From Paeniglutamicibacter kerguelensis (GTDB taxonomy: Bacteria; Actinomycetota; Actinomycetes; Actinomycetales; Micrococcaceae): a stretch of 64,000 nucleotides of DNA. The notes beneath the pieces were generated by a model, which saw nothing but the letters and a program-made list of their open reading frames with translations, made no database searches and was not told where the DNA came from. Shown here piece by piece: positions 50,779 to 59,206 of the stretch. The stretch is taken from positions 3,596,001-3,660,000 of the forward strand of contig NZ_JAGIOF010000001.1 of NCBI RefSeq assembly GCF_017876535.1. Direction: 5' to 3'. How positions within the stretch are numbered: position 1 is the first letter of the stretch; the number at the start of each line of letters is the position of its first letter. The position numbers and the translations under genes are program-made.

Positions 50779-51938
50779 TGCGCGGCGACCTTCTGGCCCC
50801 ACTGCTCGACGATCAGCTTGCCGGCCGTTTCACCCTGCTCGATGCTCGGGAACTTGATCTTCTCGATCACGTCCGCCTCCGGCAGCTTGGACAGCGCCTC
50901 CTCGGAGAGCTTGCCGGCCTTCTTCAGCTCGATGTAGCGTGCGGGGATGCCGCCGCCGCGGGCAAAGAGTTCGGAGCCCTCGTCGCTGGTGAGCCAGTCG
51001 ACCCAGAGGCGGGCGCTGTTGGGGTGCGGCGAGTCGGCGACCACGGGCTGGGCGTAGTAGTTGCCGAAGACACCGTCCTCGAAGGTCTTGGTTTCCAGGG
51101 CGATGTTCGACTTCTTCAATTCCTCGTCCATGCCCAGGAAGTTGTAGTTCCAGTCAAGGACCACGGCGGCCTGGCCGGTGCTCAGGGCGGAGACCGGGGA
51201 GGTGATGCTCACCAGGTTGCCGGACTTTGCCAGCTTCTCGAAGAAGTCGATGCCCGGCTGGATGTTGTCCAGGCTGCCACCGTGGGCCAGGGACGCGGCG
51301 AAGACCGCAGCGATGGAGGAGGCACCCTTGCGCGGATCGCCCGGCAGGGCGACCTTGCCCTTGTACTTGGGGTCCAGCAGGTCGTCCCAGGTCTTCGGGG
51401 CCTCGACCACCGAGGTGTTGGTGCCCACCTGGACCACGCCGTAGTAGGCGCCCACCCACATGCCGTTGGGGTCCTTCAGGTCCGCCGGGATGGCGTCGAA
51501 GTTGCTGGGCTTGTACGGCGCGATCAGCTTCTCGTCGCTTGCCTTCTTGGTGAAGGAGTAGCCGATGTCGATCACGTCAGGCTGTGTCTTCTGGCCGCGC
51601 AGGTTCTTGACCGCGGTGATCTCGTCCGCGCTCGAGGCGTCCGGGGTGGCCACAGGGGTGTCCACGCCGTACTTTTCCTTGAAGGCGGCGAACTGGCCGC
51701 CGTAGTTGGCCCAGTCTGCCGGCACCGCGATCAGCTGGACCGTGCCCTCGGTCTTGGCCAGGGCCGCGATCTCGCTGGTCGTGGTGCCGATGTTTGCCGC
51801 AGCGGTTGGTGCCTGGCTGCAGGCGGCGAGCGAACCGCCCACCGTGGCAAGCAGCGCGAGCGAGGCGACTCCGCGGAGCAGGGTGCGTCGGGTGGTTTTC
51901 GTCGAACGTATTGCTGCCGGAACGATTGAAGTATTCAA
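50775..51938 (-). CDS. ABC transporter substrate-binding lipoprotein (Tat-type signal)
   Basis: 387 residues if TTG at 51938 is the start; the true start is uncertain because no in-frame ATG or GTG with a good ribosome-binding site is near. A twin-arginine motif TTRRTLLRGVASLALLATVG leads to a lipobox LAAC. The mature protein is of the spermidine/ferric/2-AEP binding class: VQLIAVPADWANYGGQF, then VGAYYGVVQVGTNTSVVEAP and KTWDDLLDPKYKGKVALPGD. First gene of a five-gene operon. A DasR-like operator lies about 115 bp upstream at 52054. Confidence 0.85.
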   Translation of the reverse strand: MNTSIVPAAIRSTKTTRRTLLRGVASLALLATVGGSLAACSQAPTAAANIGTTTSEIAALAKTEGTVQLIAVPADWANYGGQFAAFKEKYGVDTPVATPDASSADEITAVKNLRGQKTQPDVIDIGYSFTKKASDEKLIAPYKPSNFDAIPADLKDPNGMWVGAYYGVVQVGTNTSVVEAPKTWDDLLDPKYKGKVALPGDPRKGASSIAAVFAASLAHGGSLDNIQPGIDFFEKLAKSGNLVSITSPVSALSTGQAAVVLDWNYNFLGMDEELKKSNIALETKTFEDGVFGNYYAQPVVADSPHPNSARLWVDWLTSDEGSELFARGGGIPARYIELKKAGKLSEEALSKLPEADVIEKIKFPSIEQGETAGKLIVEQWGQKVAAQ

Positions 51939-52053
51939 GGCGGGATGCTCTCCGTGTGAGTGAGTCGGCCCGGGGAAGGACCTGCTTGCGGACTCAAACC
52001 TAACGACGCCACCTTGACGGGCAGCGACGCCAAGGTGTCCCACAGATGAACAA

Positions 52054-52065
52054 TGGTCTAGACCG
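52054..52065. promoter_or_regulatory. DasR/HutC-type operator before the ABC operon
   Basis: TGGTCTAGACCG contains the perfect 10-bp palindrome GGTCTAGACC. It lies between the GntR gene (its stop at 52083) and the binding-protein start. The matching site at 52984 is flanked by the same GAT triplet family (CCGATAA here, CCGATTAA there). Confidence 0.72.
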
Positions 52066-52082
52066 ATAAGCCTGCGTCGTGC

Positions 52083-52949
52083 TCAGTCGCTTGACGCTCC
52101 CACGCGCCCCGAAACCACGATCTTCAGCCGGTCGGTGCGGACCAGGTCCTCGGAATACTCGACCGGGCGCCCGTCGCGGGCCAGCCCGGTGCGCTTGATT
52201 CCAAGCACCGCCGTCGCGGGTCCGATTTCAAGGTGACCCGCGTTCTCCTCGCCTGCCACCGCCGGGTTCAGCTCCTCAACGGAGGAGAACGGCGCCAGTC
52301 CGTAATCCTCGCCCATCACCGCGTAGATCGAGCCTGTCAGGTCACGCTCCGGCAGTCCCGGAAACAACTCCGCGGGCAAGAACGTCTCTTCCAGCACCAC
52401 CGGTGTCGAGGCGGCAAAGCGGAGCCTGTGGATCCGGTGCACCGGGGACCCGACGGACATCCTCAGGGCCTCGGCCACGGCCCTGTCTGCCGGAATAGTC
52501 TCCGCCGAAAGCACTCTTGACGAGGCGCTATGCACGCTTTTGAGCAGCTGTGCACTAAGTCCCATGAGGTTGGAGATATCCACGGGAACCCGCGGCTCCG
52601 CCACGAAGGAACCTCCGCGGCTGCCCACCGCGCGCACGATCCGCCCCTCCTGGAGCAGGGTATCCAGGGCCTGGCGCAGGGTCATGCGGCTGACTCCCAT
52701 GCTCTGGGCGAATTGCCGCTCGGCCGGCAGCTTGCTGCCCGCCGGAAGCAGGCCTCCGGCGATGATGCCGGAGAGCCAATCGCTGATCGACTGGTGGGCC
52801 GGCAGCCCCGGATCAAGGACAAGCCCCTGTGCTTGTTCAAGCAATTCCTCGGTATTGATTTTCGTCTCGCTTTCATTTGCCGGGCCGCGTTCACGTTCCG
52901 TTAATCCGCAGCCAAGCTGGGGTCCACCCAAAGAGGCGGTCGGGGACAT
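52083..52949 (-). CDS. GntR-family regulator, HutC type with UTRA domain
   Basis: 288 residues from ATG at 52949; an internal start is possible because the first 40 residues precede the DNA-binding domain. The winged helix spans about residues 50-115: GIIAGGLLPAGSKLPAERQF, then SMGVSRMTLRQALDTLLQEG and VGSRGGSFVAEPR. The UTRA effector domain follows (LRFAASTPVVLEETFLPAEL, GIKRTGLARDGRPVEYSEDL). HutC/PhnF-type regulators sense sugar phosphates, histidine intermediates or phosphonates. Two identical palindromes flank its gene, so it should control both the ABC operon and the divergent HAD gene. Confidence 0.9.
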   Translation of the reverse strand: MSPTASLGGPQLGCGLTERERGPANESETKINTEELLEQAQGLVLDPGLPAHQSISDWLSGIIAGGLLPAGSKLPAERQFAQSMGVSRMTLRQALDTLLQEGRIVRAVGSRGGSFVAEPRVPVDISNLMGLSAQLLKSVHSASSRVLSAETIPADRAVAEALRMSVGSPVHRIHRLRFAASTPVVLEETFLPAELFPGLPERDLTGSIYAVMGEDYGLAPFSSVEELNPAVAGEENAGHLEIGPATAVLGIKRTGLARDGRPVEYSEDLVRTDRLKIVVSGRVGASSD

Positions 52950-52983
52950 GTCGGCTCGCTAGCTTGGTCTCTCGATCGCCCAT

Positions 52984-52995
52984 AGGTCTAGACCG
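52984..52995. promoter_or_regulatory. DasR/HutC-type operator between the GntR and HAD genes
   Basis: AGGTCTAGACCG contains GGTCTAGACC, the same palindrome as at 52054. It is 35 bp before the GntR start and 42 bp before the HAD start, so it can control both. Confidence 0.75.
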
Positions 52996-53036
52996 ATTAA
53001 CGATTTCACTAAACCCTACAAGATTGGAAACGCACC

Positions 53037-53732
53037 ATGCGCGCCACCTCCGCCAATGCCGTTTTGACCCTCACGAACCTTGACGGCGTGCTCTTTGATT
53101 TCAACGGCACACTCTCCGACGACGAGGGCGTCCTGCGGGACCTGTTCATCGATTTGGCAGCCACCCATTGTTCCGTGAACCTCACCGCCCGGCAATACCA
53201 GGAGACCTTGGCTGGTCGCAGCGATCGAGAGATCATGGCCGACATCCTGGCGCTCGCGCCGGCCGATGCCGGGCCGGTGGACAAGTACCTGCCCCTGATC
53301 GACTCCGAATACGCCGTGCGCATCGAACGGGAAAGCCTGATCCGCCCGGCCACCCGGGAACTGGTCCACGCACTGCATGCCGCGGGCCTGAAGCTCGGCG
53401 TTGTCACGGGGGCAAGCCGGTTGCAGGTGCTCCCGGCGCTGGAGCGCGCGGGACTGCTGGATCTGTTTGGCATTGTGGTCACGGACGAGGACGTGGTGCA
53501 GGGAAAGCCGCACCCGGAGGGCTTCCAACGTGCGGCAGCCGCCCTCGGCCTGGAGGATCCCGCGCGGGTCGCCGCATTCGAGGACTCGATCCCGGGACTC
53601 GGCGCCGTTGCCGCGGCCGGCATGATCGCCATCTGCGTCGAAGGCACGCACCCAACCGAAGTGCTGGAACAGCACGCACGCATCATCGTTCCGGAGCTCG
53701 GCACCGCATGCTTGGACCTGGACCTCGGCTGA
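53037..53732 (+). CDS. HAD-superfamily hydrolase, phosphonatase-like
   Basis: 231 residues. Motif I is FDFNGTLSDDE: nucleophile Asp21, with Asn23 in place of the usual general-acid Asp; the DFNG form occurs in a known subset of HAD hydrolases. The cap domain follows (about 28-100), then motif II LGVVTGASR, Lys in QGKPHPEGFQRAA and motif IV FEDSIPGLGAVAAAG. It is divergent from the GntR gene behind a shared operator and probably belongs to the same phosphonate or organophosphate pathway as the ABC transporter. Whether it cleaves a C-P bond or a phosphate ester cannot be told from sequence alone; the Schiff-base Lys expected of true phosphonatase is not evident. Confidence 0.82.
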   Translation: MRATSANAVLTLTNLDGVLFDFNGTLSDDEGVLRDLFIDLAATHCSVNLTARQYQETLAGRSDREIMADILALAPADAGPVDKYLPLIDSEYAVRIERESLIRPATRELVHALHAAGLKLGVVTGASRLQVLPALERAGLLDLFGIVVTDEDVVQGKPHPEGFQRAAAALGLEDPARVAAFEDSIPGLGAVAAAGMIAICVEGTHPTEVLEQHARIIVPELGTACLDLDLG

Positions 53733-53880
53733 GCTATAGCCAAGTTTCCCCAAGTATGATGGCCCGTTGACTTGCCACGGCGTCGACTACGGGCCGGGGT
53801 CCTTGACCGTCGTGGTCGGCGCTGGCAGTCTCGTTTCCACACGGTGCGGAACGGGACTGTCTGGCGATCGGAGGGACTTC

Positions 53881-54558
53881 ATGAAGCAGAACATGGAAAC
53901 CACAGGTGAGGTAGCGGCCGCTTCCGACCCAGCGGTTGTCCCAGTCATCATACCGGCCAATGAGGCCAGCTGGGCCGATATCCAAAAGGTCTTCGGGACG
54001 CGGGGAACCCCCACGACCTGCCAATGCCAGTGGTTCCAGAATCCCGGACTCAGCTTCGACGAGCTAAGCGTCGAGGAACTAGCCGATCGTCTGAAAACTC
54101 AAACCGCCTGCGGAAACGCGAGTGCCGCGAAAACCAGCGGACTCATTGCTTACCTGGGTGATGAGGCGGTGGGTTGGTGCGCCGTCGAACCCCGCACCAC
54201 TTATCCACGCTTGCTGGGGTCCAAGGTCCCATGGAGCGGTCGCAACGAAGACCGTGAGGATCCAAACGTCTGGTCACTGGTCTGCTTTGTCACGCGTACC
54301 GGGTATCGTCGCCGGGGCGTTTCACGCGCCTTGGCGGCGGCAGCCGTTGAATTCGCCAGGCAACGCGGCGCCCGCGCACTGGAGGGATACCCCATGGTCC
54401 TGCCTCCGGGAAAGAAAGCGGTCTGGGGCGAAATGTATGTCGGAAGCCGCAGCATTTTCGTCGATGCAGGGTTCACCGAAGTCAGCCACCCCACCCCGCG
54501 GCGGGCGGTCATGCGGATCGACTTCCCCACTCAAAAACAACCGGCAACTGCCCTGTGA
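53881..54558 (+). CDS. GNAT-family N-acetyltransferase
   Basis: 225 residues from ATG at 53881 with GGAGGGA upstream. The acetyl-CoA site reads VTRTGYRRRGVSRALAAAAVEFARQRGARALEG (about residues 140-172), with the R/Q-x-x-G-x-G/A pattern as RRRGVS. Before it lies a Cys/Trp-containing segment TPTTCQCQWFQNPGLS seen in a GNAT subgroup of unknown role. Substrate unknown. A partial copy of its last third lies 1.8 kb downstream, on the other side of the zinc-chaperone gene. Confidence 0.85.
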   Translation: MKQNMETTGEVAAASDPAVVPVIIPANEASWADIQKVFGTRGTPTTCQCQWFQNPGLSFDELSVEELADRLKTQTACGNASAAKTSGLIAYLGDEAVGWCAVEPRTTYPRLLGSKVPWSGRNEDREDPNVWSLVCFVTRTGYRRRGVSRALAAAAVEFARQRGARALEGYPMVLPPGKKAVWGEMYVGSRSIFVDAGFTEVSHPTPRRAVMRIDFPTQKQPATAL

Positions 54559-54761
54559 TGCCACACGCTCGCTTCACATGTGATCCAGTGCCATTGCGCA
54601 GGGAGCCCGGCAAGTTGGCCCGCGGGCTCAAAGCGATCTCCTAAGAGTTCGAGCGAGCATCGAGCCCGCCCAACAAACCTTTTGAATGCACCTCCTGACG
54701 CGACATGCCTATGGCCGCCCGGCAGTGAACCAATCGTTCCGGAGCCGATCCGGTTCACATT

Positions 54762-54780
54762 ATTACGAATGATTCTTATT
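54762..54780. promoter_or_regulatory. Zur-like palindrome before the AztD-like gene
   Basis: ATTACGAAT (54762-54770) and ATTCTTATT (54772-54780) are imperfect inverted arms (7 of 9 pairs) around a central G, giving an AATGATT core. This resembles actinobacterial Zur sites (TGATAATGATTATCA type). It ends about 18 bp before the presumed start, where a repressor would block transcription. The 240 bp between the GNAT stop and the AztD-like start hold nothing else I can identify. Confidence 0.5.
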
Positions 54781-54798
54781 TGCAATATGCTGACGGGC

Positions 54799-56142
54799 AT
54801 GAAACCCACCCACACCGAATACGTCTCGATCGAAACTCAGACCGCTGAACGTCGAGCGCGTCGCACCATTGTGGTGACTACCGCTTTTGCCTCGATACTG
54901 GCGCTCGCATCCTGCGCCACCGCACCAGCGCCCGCCACCAACCCTGGACCGACAACGACTTCAAACCAGGACCCGAAGAACGATGCAGACACCGCAAAGG
55001 ACGGATCCCCGCAGACAACGGAATCCCGAACGGCTCAGCCGCGCCTGGCTGTAACATACGACGGCGGCGTCCTTGTGCTGGGTGCCACCGATGGAAAGGT
55101 CGTCTCCGATTTCCGGATTGACGGATTCAACCGTGTGAACCCTGCTGGCGACGGACGGCATGTCCTCGTATCCACAGCCGGAGGGTTCCAAGTCTTGGAC
55201 ACGGGGTCTTGGTCCGAAGTCCACGGCGATCATTTCCACCACTTTGTTTCCAATCCGACACTCAAAGAACAGAAGTTCCCGGCGCAACAACCCGGGCATG
55301 CCGTCCACCATGGTGGACAAACGGTTCTCTTCGATGACGCAACAGGAAACGTCAGCATCTTCGATCCAAGGGCCTTGTCGAAAGAAACGCTGCCCAAGAC
55401 CAAGGATCACAAAACCCCGCAAGCGCACCATGGCGTCGCCGTGTCGCTGGAGAACGGGCGGCTGCTCGTCACGGAAGGTAACAGCGAGTCCCGCTCAGGC
55501 ATCGCCCTTCTGGGTGAGGCAAAAACGGACGGCAGCAGAAGCACGATTGCGACAAGCACTGACTGCCCAGGTGTTCACGGCGAAGCCGCAGCCCGGGACG
55601 AGGCAATAGTCGTTGGGTGTGAAGACGGTTTGCTCGTGGTGAAGAACGGGAAAATCACCAAGGTTTCATCACCGGACGCCTACGGACGGATCGGCAACCA
55701 ATCCGGAAACGAAAACTCATCCGTGGTTCTTGGCGACTACAAGATGGACAAAGACGCGGAATTGGAACGCCCCACGACCTTCTCGCTCACGGACACCGCC
55801 ACCAACGAGCTTCGGCTGGTTGACACGGACTTTTCGTATTCTTTCCGCTCGCTGGGACGCAACAAATCGGGTGGCGCCCTCGTGCTCGGCACGGATGGAA
55901 AGCTACACATCTATGATCCGTCCACAGGGAAAGAAAAATCCGTCATCAAGGTTGTTGACGAGTGGGAAGAGCCACTGGACTGGCAAGAGCCCCGGCCGAC
56001 TCTGCTAGTGCAGGGAGAAACTGCCTTTGTCACCAATCCGGCCACCAAGGAGCTGCACACCGTCGACCTCAAGAAAGGCAAGGTGATTCAAAGTATCGTC
56101 TTGCCAGAAATCCCGAATGAATTAGCGATCGCATCCAGTTAG
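54799..56142 (+). CDS. aztD: AztD-like zinc metallochaperone lipoprotein
   Basis: 447 residues from ATG at 54799; an ATG four codons earlier is also in frame. A membrane segment is followed by the lipobox LASC with Cys39, then a Thr/Pro/Asp linker. The rest is a beta-propeller-like repeat protein: LAVTYDGGVLVLGATDGKVV at the start, the His-rich loop VHGDHFHHF at about 141-149, later GHAVHHGG and PGVHGEAA. AztD is a periplasmic chaperone that passes zinc to the AztC binding protein. No aztABC genes are in the window. A Zur-like palindrome just upstream supports a zinc role. Confidence 0.75.
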   Translation: MKPTHTEYVSIETQTAERRARRTIVVTTAFASILALASCATAPAPATNPGPTTTSNQDPKNDADTAKDGSPQTTESRTAQPRLAVTYDGGVLVLGATDGKVVSDFRIDGFNRVNPAGDGRHVLVSTAGGFQVLDTGSWSEVHGDHFHHFVSNPTLKEQKFPAQQPGHAVHHGGQTVLFDDATGNVSIFDPRALSKETLPKTKDHKTPQAHHGVAVSLENGRLLVTEGNSESRSGIALLGEAKTDGSRSTIATSTDCPGVHGEAAARDEAIVVGCEDGLLVVKNGKITKVSSPDAYGRIGNQSGNENSSVVLGDYKMDKDAELERPTTFSLTDTATNELRLVDTDFSYSFRSLGRNKSGGALVLGTDGKLHIYDPSTGKEKSVIKVVDEWEEPLDWQEPRPTLLVQGETAFVTNPATKELHTVDLKKGKVIQSIVLPEIPNELAIASS

Positions 56143-56316
56143 CCGACGGCCCGTTGGGATCGATATGGCATCTATCCCACGGTTTCAACGGTTCCCCGCG
56201 TCCGCCAGGACATTTATGTCGACACAGCGAAACGGGTCAACAAAACTTTTGACCCTCAAACCAGAACGAACCCGGGCACCTGCATTCCAACCCGTTGGCG
56301 AGCGGACCTTCGCGAA

Positions 56317-56520
56317 TTGAATCGGCGATTCGTCCTGTCCAGGCAACGTGGCACCCGAGCGTTGGAGGGCCGTCCCATGCTCCTGTCTCCGGGAAAGAAG
56401 GCTGTCAGGGTCGAATTGCATGTCGGCAGCCGCAACGTCTTCGTCGACGCCGGGTTCACCGAAGTCGACCATTTCACCCTGCGGCGGGTGGTCGCGCGCA
56501 TTGTTTTCACAATGCCGCGC
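56317..56520 (+). pseudogene. C-terminal remnant of a GNAT acetyltransferase gene
   Basis: The frame reads RQRGTRALEGRPMLLSPGKK and GSRNVFVDAGFTEVDHFTLR, a clear copy of the last 65 residues of the GNAT at 53881 (RQRGARALEGYPMVLPPGKK, GSRSIFVDAGFTEVSHPTPR). The acetyl-CoA site and everything before it are missing, and the frame runs on past the homologous end without the original stop. Nucleotide similarity continues patchily to about 56294 with indels. Decay after duplication of the GNAT gene is the simplest reading. Confidence 0.7.
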
Positions 56521-56615
56521 CCTGTCCTAACATGCAACGCCATGCCCTGGCACATGGAATCCATAGGCTTGCCCTCCAGAGTCATAACTACCTCATGCAA
56601 GGTGCGAGTGATGAG

Positions 56616-56671
56616 AGCACCGGCCGGATCCAAGATGCATTCCCCCGCATCGTGGACCCGGCCGGTGCTCA
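56616..56671. terminator. Hairpin downstream of the ROK gene
   Basis: GAGCACCGGCCGG (56616-56628) pairs perfectly with CCGGCCGGTGCTC (56659-56671); the loop is 30 bases and AAACCTTT follows. It lies 200 bp past the ROK stop. The rest of 56521-56879 has no gene I can support. Confidence 0.5.
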
Positions 56672-56879
56672 AACCTTTAACGGGAGAATCAGGTTACGAC
56701 GCATCAATCGCGGCGGCAACTTACCGGGGCAATACACACGATGGCCCGGACGCGGATGCAGCTCGAGATCACGACAAAAGAACAGGTGGAGCGACGAACC
56801 GCGACCACAGGAGACTTCGGCACATCCTCGCGCAACCACGAGGTTGAATGCATGGGACGTCGCGATTTAGAACCGCACC

Positions 56880-58031
56880 CTAGGCGCTGCGCTCCTGCGA
56901 CTCCCTCGCCGTGAAAAGCCCTCCAAGAACCGAGCACGCCGCACCGCGCGCCAGCGCAACATGATCCGTGACGGTGGTTTCCAGTTGGGGCGCCGGAGTG
57001 TTCGAATGTTCGTATTGCCGAAGGAATGATTCCTTGGTTTGTTCGGCGAACGTCCCGAGTCGGGCCTCGGGAGCGAACCCGACGACCACTTTTTCCGGGC
57101 CGAGGACCTTGGCCACGTTCGCCATGCCAACCCCCAGATGCCAGGCCGCCTTGGAGATGACTTCGTGATCCAGTTCGTGATCAATGGCCCGCGCGGTTCC
57201 GCCACTCCGTTCAATCGCGTGGCGCATCCCCCAAAGACTTCCGCGTGTTTCCAGACAATCCTCCGCGCCGCAGTGGCACAGTCTCACTGGCTCGGCTCCT
57301 GTAATCGCCCGAGAATGGGCAAAACCACCGGCCGAACCGTTGAAGCCTGGCTGGATACGCCCCTCAACCACCACAGCTGCACCCAAACTCATGCCAACGC
57401 TGAAAACCAGCAATTCGCTCACCGTAAACGAACCGTCGAAGAGCAGTCCGCGGGCATAGGCATTGGCATAGCTATCGATTACCACGGCTTCACCAAGCAC
57501 ATCCTCCAGCAGCGCCTGGAAAGATACGTCGGCCCAGCCCAGCGCGCCGCTATGCCTGACCACGCCGCTTGCCTGATCTACAATGCCGGACAGGGTGACC
57601 CCCACGCCGATGAGCTGCGACAGCTTCCCACCTGCCGCTTGACGGACCGCGTTACCCACGGCTTCCGCCGCATCGGCAGGGTCGGTGGAAGCCAGCGACT
57701 CCCGGTGAGTCGACACCACACCGCCGCGCAGATCAACAACGACGGCGAGCGCCTCCGTTGGCGAAAGTCGCACACCTGCGGCAAATACTCCGTCAAGGCC
57801 AAGTTCGAGCAGTCGCGCGGGCCTGCCGCCGGTATCCCGGACTGTCTCAGTCTCAACCACCAGGCCGCCACGGATGAGCTTTCCCGTAATACCGGTGACG
57901 CTCGCGGCACTCAACCCTGTTTGGGTTGCCACCGTCGCCCGAGACACAGGTGCCTGGGTACGGAGAATATCGAGGATCAGCGCCTCGTTGATCTCTCGAA
58001 TCAGGGCCTTACTTCCTGCGCGTGGCTTCAT
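56880..58031 (-). CDS. ROK-family transcriptional repressor
   Basis: 383 residues. N-terminal winged helix (NEALILDILRTQAPVSRATV with LSAASVTGITGKLIRGGLVV, about 15-62), then a ROK sugar-kinase-like domain. The zinc motif is present in the form GFAHSRAIT followed by LCHCGAEDCLETRGS. The ATP-site motif at the start of the kinase fold lacks DxGxT (it reads AAGVRLSPTEALAVVVDLRG), so it is a regulator rather than a kinase. Divergent from the hydroxyacid dehydrogenase-sulfatase-sugar ABC operon, it probably represses that operon until its sugar ligand is present. Confidence 0.9.
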   Translation of the reverse strand: MKPRAGSKALIREINEALILDILRTQAPVSRATVATQTGLSAASVTGITGKLIRGGLVVETETVRDTGGRPARLLELGLDGVFAAGVRLSPTEALAVVVDLRGGVVSTHRESLASTDPADAAEAVGNAVRQAAGGKLSQLIGVGVTLSGIVDQASGVVRHSGALGWADVSFQALLEDVLGEAVVIDSYANAYARGLLFDGSFTVSELLVFSVGMSLGAAVVVEGRIQPGFNGSAGGFAHSRAITGAEPVRLCHCGAEDCLETRGSLWGMRHAIERSGGTARAIDHELDHEVISKAAWHLGVGMANVAKVLGPEKVVVGFAPEARLGTFAEQTKESFLRQYEHSNTPAPQLETTVTDHVALARGAACSVLGGLFTARESQERSA

Positions 58032-58127
58032 CTGACCTACCCCCTTCGGTTACTACGTCTGGAAACTCTTCGACCCCAGCGTCGATTCCGGCGCCATCTC
58101 TTCAACCCATCATACTTAGTTTAGTCA

Positions 58128-58156
58128 TTGACAAAAGGATTGACGCTCACTAATCT
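58128..58156 (+). promoter_or_regulatory. Sigma-70-type promoter giving a leaderless transcript
   Basis: TTGACA (58128-58133) is separated by exactly 17 bp from TAATCT (58151-58156). The ATG at 58163 lies 7 bases after the -10, where transcription should begin, and no ribosome-binding site is present. Confidence 0.75.
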
Positions 58157-58162
58157 CAAACC

Positions 58163-59206
58163 ATGAATATCGACGACGCTGTGACTGGGCACACGCTCAG
58201 CGACATCCCCAAGCTTAGGATTCTACTAAGCATCCCCGCAGCCGAGTTCAACGCTTTCATCCCGGCTGCGACACGCACGGCACTGGATGAACTTGGACAT
58301 GTCACCTCGATTGCGCCGTCCGACCTCCAATCCCCCGGCGCCTTTGCCCGGGCCGCATTCGATGCAGACGTGTTTATTACCGCGTGGGGCTTTCCGAAGC
58401 TGGACGCCGACCGCCTGTCCCTCGCACCAAATCTTCGCTGTGTCATTCATGCAGCTTCTTCCCTGCATGCATTGGTGAGCGACGATTTTTGGGCCACGGG
58501 CATCCCGGTCTCCCAGGCAGGTGCCGCGATGGCGCCGGCCGTCGCCGAACTGTCCTTGGCCTTCACGCTGAACCTCCTGCGCCGCATCAACAGACTCGAT
58601 CACGGCCTTCGCAACGGCGAAACCTGGGATGGCACGCGAAACATTCGCCGGGCCCGGGAGATTTGCGGGGCGCGCATTGGCGTAGTGGGGGCTTCGCGCA
58701 CGGGACGACGCTACATCCAGGCCTGCCAAGCCTTGGGCGCGGACGTGCGGATCTACGACCCGTACGTGCAGGAATCCGATCCGCTGGCCGCCCTCTCCAC
58801 TGACCTCGAGTCACTCTTCGCAACCAGCGACGTTATCGCGGTCCATGCCCCGTCCACCCCGGAGACCACGGGGCTGATCGGCGCCAGCCACCTGGCGCTG
58901 CTACCCGACGGCGCCGGCTTCATCAACACCGCCCGCTCCACCATCGTGGACATGGACGCCCTCTACACCGAGGTTTCCTCCGGTCGCCTTGACGCCGCGC
59001 TCGACGTCTTTGACCTCGAACCCCTGCCCGCGGATGACCGCTGGAGATCACTGCCCAACGCACTGCTGACACCGCATCTCGGCGGCGCCACCGCGAACTC
59101 ACGTCGGCGCGCTGGCCTGATTGTCGTCGATGAACTACGCAGATTCCTGGGTGGCCTCCCTATGGAACACGCTTTGACCCGAACCGACCTCGAGAAAATG
59201 GGATGA
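58163..59206 (+). CDS. D-2-hydroxyacid dehydrogenase family protein
   Basis: 347 residues. NAD-binding motif IGVVGASRTGRRYIQACQAL (about residues 173-192), catalytic Arg in FINTARSTIVDMDAL, Glu in DVFDLEPLPADDRW, and His in LLTPHLGGATANS. The family reduces 2-oxo acids or oxidises D-2-hydroxy acids with NAD(P). It is first in an operon with a sulfatase (ATGA overlap) and a sugar ABC importer, so it probably processes a sugar acid. It appears to be translated from a leaderless mRNA. Confidence 0.9.
   Translation: MNIDDAVTGHTLSDIPKLRILLSIPAAEFNAFIPAATRTALDELGHVTSIAPSDLQSPGAFARAAFDADVFITAWGFPKLDADRLSLAPNLRCVIHAASSLHALVSDDFWATGIPVSQAGAAMAPAVAELSLAFTLNLLRRINRLDHGLRNGETWDGTRNIRRAREICGARIGVVGASRTGRRYIQACQALGADVRIYDPYVQESDPLAALSTDLESLFATSDVIAVHAPSTPETTGLIGASHLALLPDGAGFINTARSTIVDMDALYTEVSSGRLDAALDVFDLEPLPADDRWRSLPNALLTPHLGGATANSRRRAGLIVVDELRRFLGGLPMEHALTRTDLEKMG

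Noticed and set aside
52054..52995. Assigning the GntR protein as DasR itself
   Set aside because: The site matches DasR, but the gene neighbourhood is phosphonate-like and no GlcNAc genes adjoin, so only a HutC-type call is justified.
54580..54798. Upstream extension of the AztD-like protein
   Set aside because: It would be transcribed across the Zur-like site and place 73 extra residues before the lipoprotein signal.
56295..56870. Open frames of 176-191 codons after the AztD-like gene
   Set aside because: Only the first part of one frame is recognisable, as a GNAT remnant; the rest is Arg/Pro-rich and runs through a hairpin.
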